In this document: positions 59,310 through 64,000 of the stretch, in pieces
How positions within the stretch are numbered: the stretch's first letter is position 1
How the letters are laid out: the number at the start of each line of letters is the position of its first letter
Source: Andrena cerasifolii
Taxonomy: Eukaryota; Arthropoda; Insecta; Hymenoptera; Andrenidae
Assembly: GCF_050908995.1 (NCBI RefSeq)
Contig: NC_135120.1
Coordinates: forward strand, 2,865,433 to 2,929,432
Length of the DNA stretch: 64,000 bases
Reading direction: 5' to 3'
The notes under the pieces: generated by a model
Databases searched by the model: none
Told to the model about the DNA's origin: nothing
What the model saw: only the letters and a program-made list of their open reading frames with translations
Translations under genes and position numbers: made by a program

Positions 59310-60600
59310 CAGTGATGCCAGAACGGTGGGTTTTGTCCCACGGCCGCTACCACCACTCCACGACCAAGCGTACCCCCTCCTAGCGTCCGTACCGCACCAC
59401 ACAAGCATACCCGTCCCTCCATCCGTGTGCCGTACGCGGTGCCTGGCTACCGCTCTCCGGCGAGAATTCGTTTTCCCGACATCGAAGCGCTTGGCGCGCA
59501 AGCGAAAAATCAAGACTTCAAATCCCGGTGCGGATATTACTTTTTTTTTTAATTATTTTCTAACTTCTCTTTCTATATTCTCAGTAGAATAAAAACTTGA
59601 AAACTGTTAATTTACAAAGAATTTTCGCAGCAGGCTAATGTACGATGTTGGTCTTCTGCCTTTTGTATACATAAACAGAAATAATTCCTTGAAATGCTAC
59701 TTACAAAATAAGCTCCGTTCTAGGATGGACTCCTTAAAACTCTTCTGTAGGTATAAATGACATTATTGCGACGGGTACGAGACCAGTCGATATTGTTTTC
59801 AAACCTCATTACAGTAATCTGGGGTGCGAGTGGTAAGCCGACCGTAATAGCGAAGCGGGCGGCTCGCTTACCTGAAACGGAAATCACCGATTCTGTAACT
59901 GCTCATTGTGACGTGAATTTTAAGGAGTCCATCCTAGAACGGCGCTTATTTTGTAAGTAGCATTTCAAGGAATTATTTCTGTTTATGTATACAAAAGGCA
60001 GAAGACCAACATCGTACATTAGCCTGCTGCGAAAATTCTTTGTAAATTAACAGTTTTCAAGTTTTTATTCTACTCAGAATATAGAAAGAGAAGTTAGAAA
60101 ATAATTAATGAAAAAAGTAGAATCTTCGCATTGAGGTTCAAACCTCGATGAAATGAATTCTCGGCGGAGAGCGCCGGCCAGGCAGCGCGTACGGCACACT
60201 GACAGAAGGTAGGGTACTTACGCTTGGAGTGGTGCGATACAAGCCAGAAGAGGATCGCACTTTAGCAGCAAATCAAGCTTCGAAAATGCTTAGTAAATTA
60301 ATAGTTTTTAAGCCTTTAGCCAGCTGAGAATATAGAAAGAGAAATTAGTGAATAATTAAAAAAAAAAAAGTAATATCCGCACCGGGATTTGAAGTCTTAA
60401 TTTTTCGCTTGCGCGCCAAGCGCTTCGATGTCGGGAAAACGAATTCTCGCCGGAGAGCGGTAGCCAGGCACCGCGTACGGCACACGGATGGAGGGACGGG
60501 TATGCTTGTGTGGTGCGGTACGGACGCTAGGAGGGGGTACGCTTGGTCGTGGAGTGGTGGTAGCGGCCGTGGGACAAAACCCACCGTTCTGGCATCACTG
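59310..60600. mobile_element. 1.3-kb hAT-type element, family B termini, triplicated arm
   Basis: Starts cagtgatgccagaacggtgg, ends with the complement. Flanks are atggcagt and atcgcagt (7 of 8). The outer 240 bp are near-perfect inverted repeats. A third, diverged copy of the arm lies internally (59925-60215), followed by another partial one (60245-60360). The terminal bases match the short family B MITEs. Confidence 0.88.
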
Positions 60601-61202
60601 ATCGCAGTGGAGTGACCGGATACTGCCCGGACTCCATTGTTTCTGTGATGTCTCGACCGGAAGTTCCGCGTCCGGCGCGAAGACCGTTCGAATTAAATCC
60701 TCTAAGTCTAAGCCTAGATATATTCCTAAACGTCTATCCTTTAGTATAACTGTACATACTAGACTAAATGAATTTAAACCACTACAATATAATGAACGGC
60801 GACGCTTTTCACCGAACCCTGCGTCTCGACTGAGTAGCCGACAAGTCCCACCCGATGTAGATGTCACACGATGCGAAAATTATCGAGTTCGATAGGGCCT
60901 TGGTGCATCGCTGTTGTGTCACTACGGAAACGCTGAAGTATGTCCGTTCCGTGTTGTAGCAGAAGCTTTCAAGTAGACACGGAAAAACACAGTTCGTTGA
61001 ATTTATTGTCAGCTATCGCGATCCCGACGCGACCCGAATCGGGGCCGATGCAAATTCCAATAGCGAGACGTTTGTAATTGGTCAGGGTCAAAGGGTAATC
61101 GGTACAAACTGCAACTTACAAGGAAACCGTCCCTGGTGGTTGTCCCAGATTTTAATGCAACTTTGTAAACATGTAGATCTCAACATACCCATGTAGAATA
61201 TA
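60601..61202. other. Intronic DNA, no recognised feature
   Basis: Nothing recognisable on either strand. Confidence 0.4.
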
Positions 61203-61705
61203 CAGGGTGGAAGACTGAACAGCTGGATATCTCCTAAAGTATGGAATTGCATGGTTCGAGACGACCAATTTATTAGCGCAGACGAATTTTTTCTTCGATT
61301 ATTATTTTTAAAGATACGTTAGGTTTTTTTTATATGAAACTTTTTTTTTTTAAGAAATCAGTTGATAGTGCTTCCAAGACAAATTCAATAAGCTTTAATG
61401 TATACACTTTATTTCCACTGGTTTTTAAAATATTGCGCTTGCAAATTTACTGATTTTCTCTGGAAGAAAACCCACTAGCTTATTGAATTTGTCTTGGAAC
61501 GCACTATCAACTGATGTCTTAAAAAAAATAGTTCCATTTAAAAAACTGAACTCGACCATCGTATCTTTTAAAATAATAATCGAAGAAAAAATTCGTCTGA
61601 ACTATTAAATTGGCCCTCTCGAACCATGCAATTCCCTGTAAAAAAAATTTTATCTTCAATACTTTAGGAGGTATACCGCTGTCCAGTCTTCCCGCGGACA
61701 CACTG
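61203..61705. mobile_element. Foldback element family D, copy 3, short
   Basis: Flanked by TA. The arms repeat the outer part of family D (aaagtatggaattgcatggt, agcttattgaatttgtc). The central half of copies 1 and 2 is missing, giving 503 bp. Confidence 0.8.
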
Positions 61706-62498
61706 TATATGGTTATAGGTGTAGACGGTTTTGATAGTTTTTAGATATTTAGCTTTAAACATTTCTGAAAGCGCTTTAACCCTTGCATGATGGATCATAA
61801 AAGCCGATGACCGGGTCGCTCATGTAACATAGACACCATACTGAACGACTGTCTCGCCGATCCGCTTCTAAGGCCCGTTACTCACTGTTGACCAAATCGC
61901 CAGCAATTGGACAAGAGACCAGAAACCTTTGTTGTTCGCCGCGATCATGTGCGTACGAACTCATATATGTATTTCCATGTACCTCGTGGCCGTCGGCGAC
62001 CTGGTCATCGGCAACTTGTCGACAGTACGTAACAGGGCTTAGACTTTGAGGTCACCATATCATCGGGATTTTAAATGGCACCAAATTTTTCTGGTATCAT
62101 ATTTTTTGTCTGACAAGGTGTTTCCTTAAGCGCCTATCCGAGGGCACTGGATCAGGTTCGATTTTGCTATCGCTCTCTTTTATTTAAAAGCTTGGAATTA
62201 TGAATTTCAAAGCCATTTTTTGAGTTGATCCCATTTGATATTGAAATTAAAATTGCTATCATTGCACTCGTTTTATATCTGTCTAACGATGTGCGAAAAT
62301 CACGTCACGTACTCAGATTACAAATCACTCTATACACATCATACTGTCTTCTGTGTGAAAACTTGTGGGGCACCCTGTATAATATGATATATTTTGTTAC
62401 TTATACCATAAAAAGGGTACTTAAAACCTATATCGAAGTTTTTTTTCAATATGCTAGTGGTTTCATATAATGTAGGAGAAATATTCTTCATTTTATAG
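61706..62498. other. Intronic DNA before the mas protease exon
   Basis: A lone tggggcaccctgtataat at 62368-62385 resembles one end of a TA-flanked repeat. Otherwise nothing. Confidence 0.4.
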
Positions 62499-62754
62499 AC
62501 GAAACAACAGCCATAACAACAACCGTAAGAAGTCCTGTATATAGCAAGTATGTATGTGGTGTAAAAGGAACTTCTCGTGGACCAATTCAGGCCCGTAGCT
62601 TTGAAAGAGGAGCACGTGTTGTTGGAGGAGAAGACGCAGATGCAAACGAATGGTGTTGGCAAGTTGCTCTCATTAATTCGCTTAACCAATACCTTTGCGG
62701 GGGTGCGCTCATTGGAACACAATGGGTCCTCACGGCAGCACACTGTGTCACAAA
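62499..62754 (+). CDS. mas: mas exon: start of serine-protease-like domain
   Basis: The acceptor cattttatag ends at 62498; the first two bases complete a TAC codon. After a short linker comes YVCGVKG, whose Cys normally bridges to the protease domain. The activation site follows (GARVVGGEDADANEW), then the N-terminal beta-barrel start (WCWQVALINSLNQYLCGG) and the catalytic-His motif (VLTAAHCV). VVGG after Arg replaces the usual IVGG. The donor gtaagt leaves a phase-2 codon, so the next exon must start with one base. The remaining protease domain lies beyond 64000. His is intact; nothing can be said about the active-site Ser. Confidence 0.95.
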
Positions 62755-63054
62755 GTAAGTTGTACTATAATTGAAGAACAATTGAAAAATTGATCAAGGG
62801 GAGGTGACACTTTGGACGAATGGAAATCATAAGTTTATTTAACAATTTTTTTTGTTATAATAAACTAAATAGAAAATCTTATTGATGGCATTATTTGATA
62901 GCATATTATACATCTATTGCCGATTAAAATAAATTTTTTGTTTATTTTTTTTTCAACATAATGATGGTAACAATTGAGTCGCCAATCAGGGTTGCGCATT
63001 TCTCTGATCTGGCGTGTCCGAGAACAGAAAACAAAAAAATTTCATTTTCTACAT

Positions 63055-63614
63055 CAGGGTTTACTAACTGGTGGCTCGCGAGCCACCGGGGGCTCCTCCG
63101 CCTTGCTGCTACGCTGAACGTTCCCCCTCCATGCCTACCAGACTCTGACGATCGCAGTGGATTCCTTCTTCTTTCCTTCTCTTTTTCCACTGCGATCGTC
63201 ACAGTTTGGTAGGTATTGAGGGGGCCGTTCAGCGTGGCAGCAAGGCGGAGGCAGTGATGTCAGAATTGTGGGACGTGAGACAAATGCTTACCCCCACTAT
63301 GACCTACCGTCGTCTTCCACTATGGCCTTCCGTCGTCCCACACTTTATTCCCATCGCACTGCACACAAACATATTCTTACTCCTGTCCGTGTGCTCGGCA
63401 GCCCAACAGACAGCTCACATGGGCAGGAGTGGGGATGTGCTTGTGTGCAGTGCAATGGGATGAAAGTGGGGGGTGACGGTAGGCTATAGTGGGAGACGAC
63501 GGTAGGTCATAGGGGGGGGGGGGGGGATAAGCATTTGTCCCATATCCCACAATTCTGGCATCACTGGGCGGATGTGCCCCCGGTGGCCCGTGAGCTACTA
63601 GTTAGTCAACCCTT
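63055..63614. mobile_element. hAT-type MITE, family E, interrupted by family B MITE
   Basis: Starts cagggtttactaactggtgg; the right end ctagttagtcaaccctt is its near-complement with the last base changed. Flanks are ttctacat and ttctatat (7 of 8). The interior shares gatcgcagtgga and tgagggggccgttcagcg with 46604-46838. Confidence 0.85.
63252..63566. mobile_element. hAT-type MITE, family B, nested copy
   Basis: Starts cagtgatgtcagaattgtgg, ends ttctggcatcactg. Flanks are ggcggagg and ggcggatg (7 of 8). Its sequence follows the 8065-8347 copy. A 17-18-base G run lies near 63511. Confidence 0.88.
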
Positions 63615-63622
63615 TTCTATAT

Positions 63623-64000
63623 AATACGAACTAAAGAAGAACATAGGGATATTTGGAAATAAACATTTTTATGAAAATGGTGAATATTTGATTAAAAATT
63701 CTGCTTTCTAGCAGAAAATTAGGTAGGAATAAAATCCGTATGCATTTCTTTAGATTAACATAAAAGGAAGACCCCCTCCAAATTTCAAATTACTCGGATA
63801 ATTAGTCTTTGAGATGCACGCAACGCCGTTTGGCGAGTCCATTGTAAGGAGTCCACCGCGCAGCGGCTCTGGCACCGCTATTGTGTGGAAGAAATAAAAA
63901 CATTTTTTCTTTAAGGGGGTAAGGTACCCTCAACAGCACAAAATTAGGCCCTTATGGAAACATATATTCTGAAGTAATAATTGAATATAGAGATAATTTT
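63623..64000. other. Intronic DNA at window end
   Basis: No further mas exon was recognised before 64000. Confidence 0.4.

Larger units (their letters stand above)
10728..62754 (+). other. mas: masquerade (mas) orthologue, partial gene span
   Basis: Seven exons of one gene are spread over 52 kb, with introns of 149, 2888, 19718, 149, 13302 and 14263 bp. Donors are gtatgt, gtatgt, gtaact, gtgatt, gtaagt, gtaagt and gtaagt; all acceptors end in AG. Joining the exons gives 518 complete codons without a stop. The order is five six-cysteine clip (disulphide-knot) domains separated by Thr/Pro-rich linkers, then a trypsin-like domain. This is the Masquerade architecture; in Drosophila Mas is a secreted, catalytically inactive serine protease homologue needed for muscle attachment and axon guidance. 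Secretion is inferred, because the signal-peptide exon was not found. The active-site Asp and Ser/Gly positions lie beyond the window, so loss of catalysis cannot be checked here. Confidence 0.93.

Noticed and set aside
62499..62754. Claim that the protein is catalytically dead
   Set aside because: The active-site Ser/Gly position is outside the window; only the His motif is visible.

Overview
The window is animal (insect) genomic DNA. It is AT-rich, intron-rich and packed with transposable elements (TEs). The identity rests on one recognisable host gene and on the TE mix. A hymenopteran host is possible but cannot be shown from this sequence alone.

The host gene is the masquerade (mas) orthologue on the + strand, a secreted protein with five clip domains and a trypsin-like domain. 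Seven consecutive coding exons lie at 10728-11047, 11197-11230 (a 34-nt microexon), 14119-14579, 34298-34480, 34630-34753, 48056-48235 and 62499-62754. All internal splice sites are GT/AG and every codon phase closes, giving 518 complete codons. The exons carry clip domains 1 to 5, Thr/Pro-rich linkers, and the start of the protease domain through the catalytic-His motif. The signal-peptide exon(s) lie upstream of 10728 and were not found. The rest of the protease domain lies beyond 64000.

Nearly everything else is TE debris. Region by region: 0.3-2.2 kb, hAT-like end and Copia pol remnant; 3.4-4.9 kb, LINE RT/RNase H remnant; 6.4-7.2 kb, probable LINE ORF1; 7.7-8.6 kb, nested palindromic DNA elements; 9.6-9.9 kb, zinc-finger tail of a DDE transposase; 13.7-14.0 kb, piggyBac-type MITE with TTAA ends; 15.5-18.4 kb, three-level nest of hAT-type elements; 19.3-20.6 kb, mariner-like (DUF4817) and Gypsy relics; 20.6-25.3 kb, dispersed repeats and tandem arrays; 25.6-32.0 kb, nested inverted repeats around a 1.1-kb foldback; 32.2-34.2 kb, another foldback; 36.6-38.6 kb, intact-ended hAT element; 38.7-40.6 kb, hAT transposase pseudogene; 42.0-43.1 kb, piggyBac transposase fragment inside inverted repeats; 43.1-45.8 kb, Polinton/Maverick DNA polymerase B relic; 46.6-63.6 kb, many further hAT MITEs and foldbacks.

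Many non-autonomous insertions have visible target-site duplications: 8 bp (hAT), TA (Tc1/mariner-type) or TTAA (piggyBac-type). That allows boundaries and insertion order to be read directly. No bacterial-style operon, CRISPR array, rRNA or tRNA gene was seen. I found no convincing new biological system. The main interest is a highly fragmented mas gene whose introns are layered with inverted-repeat elements.
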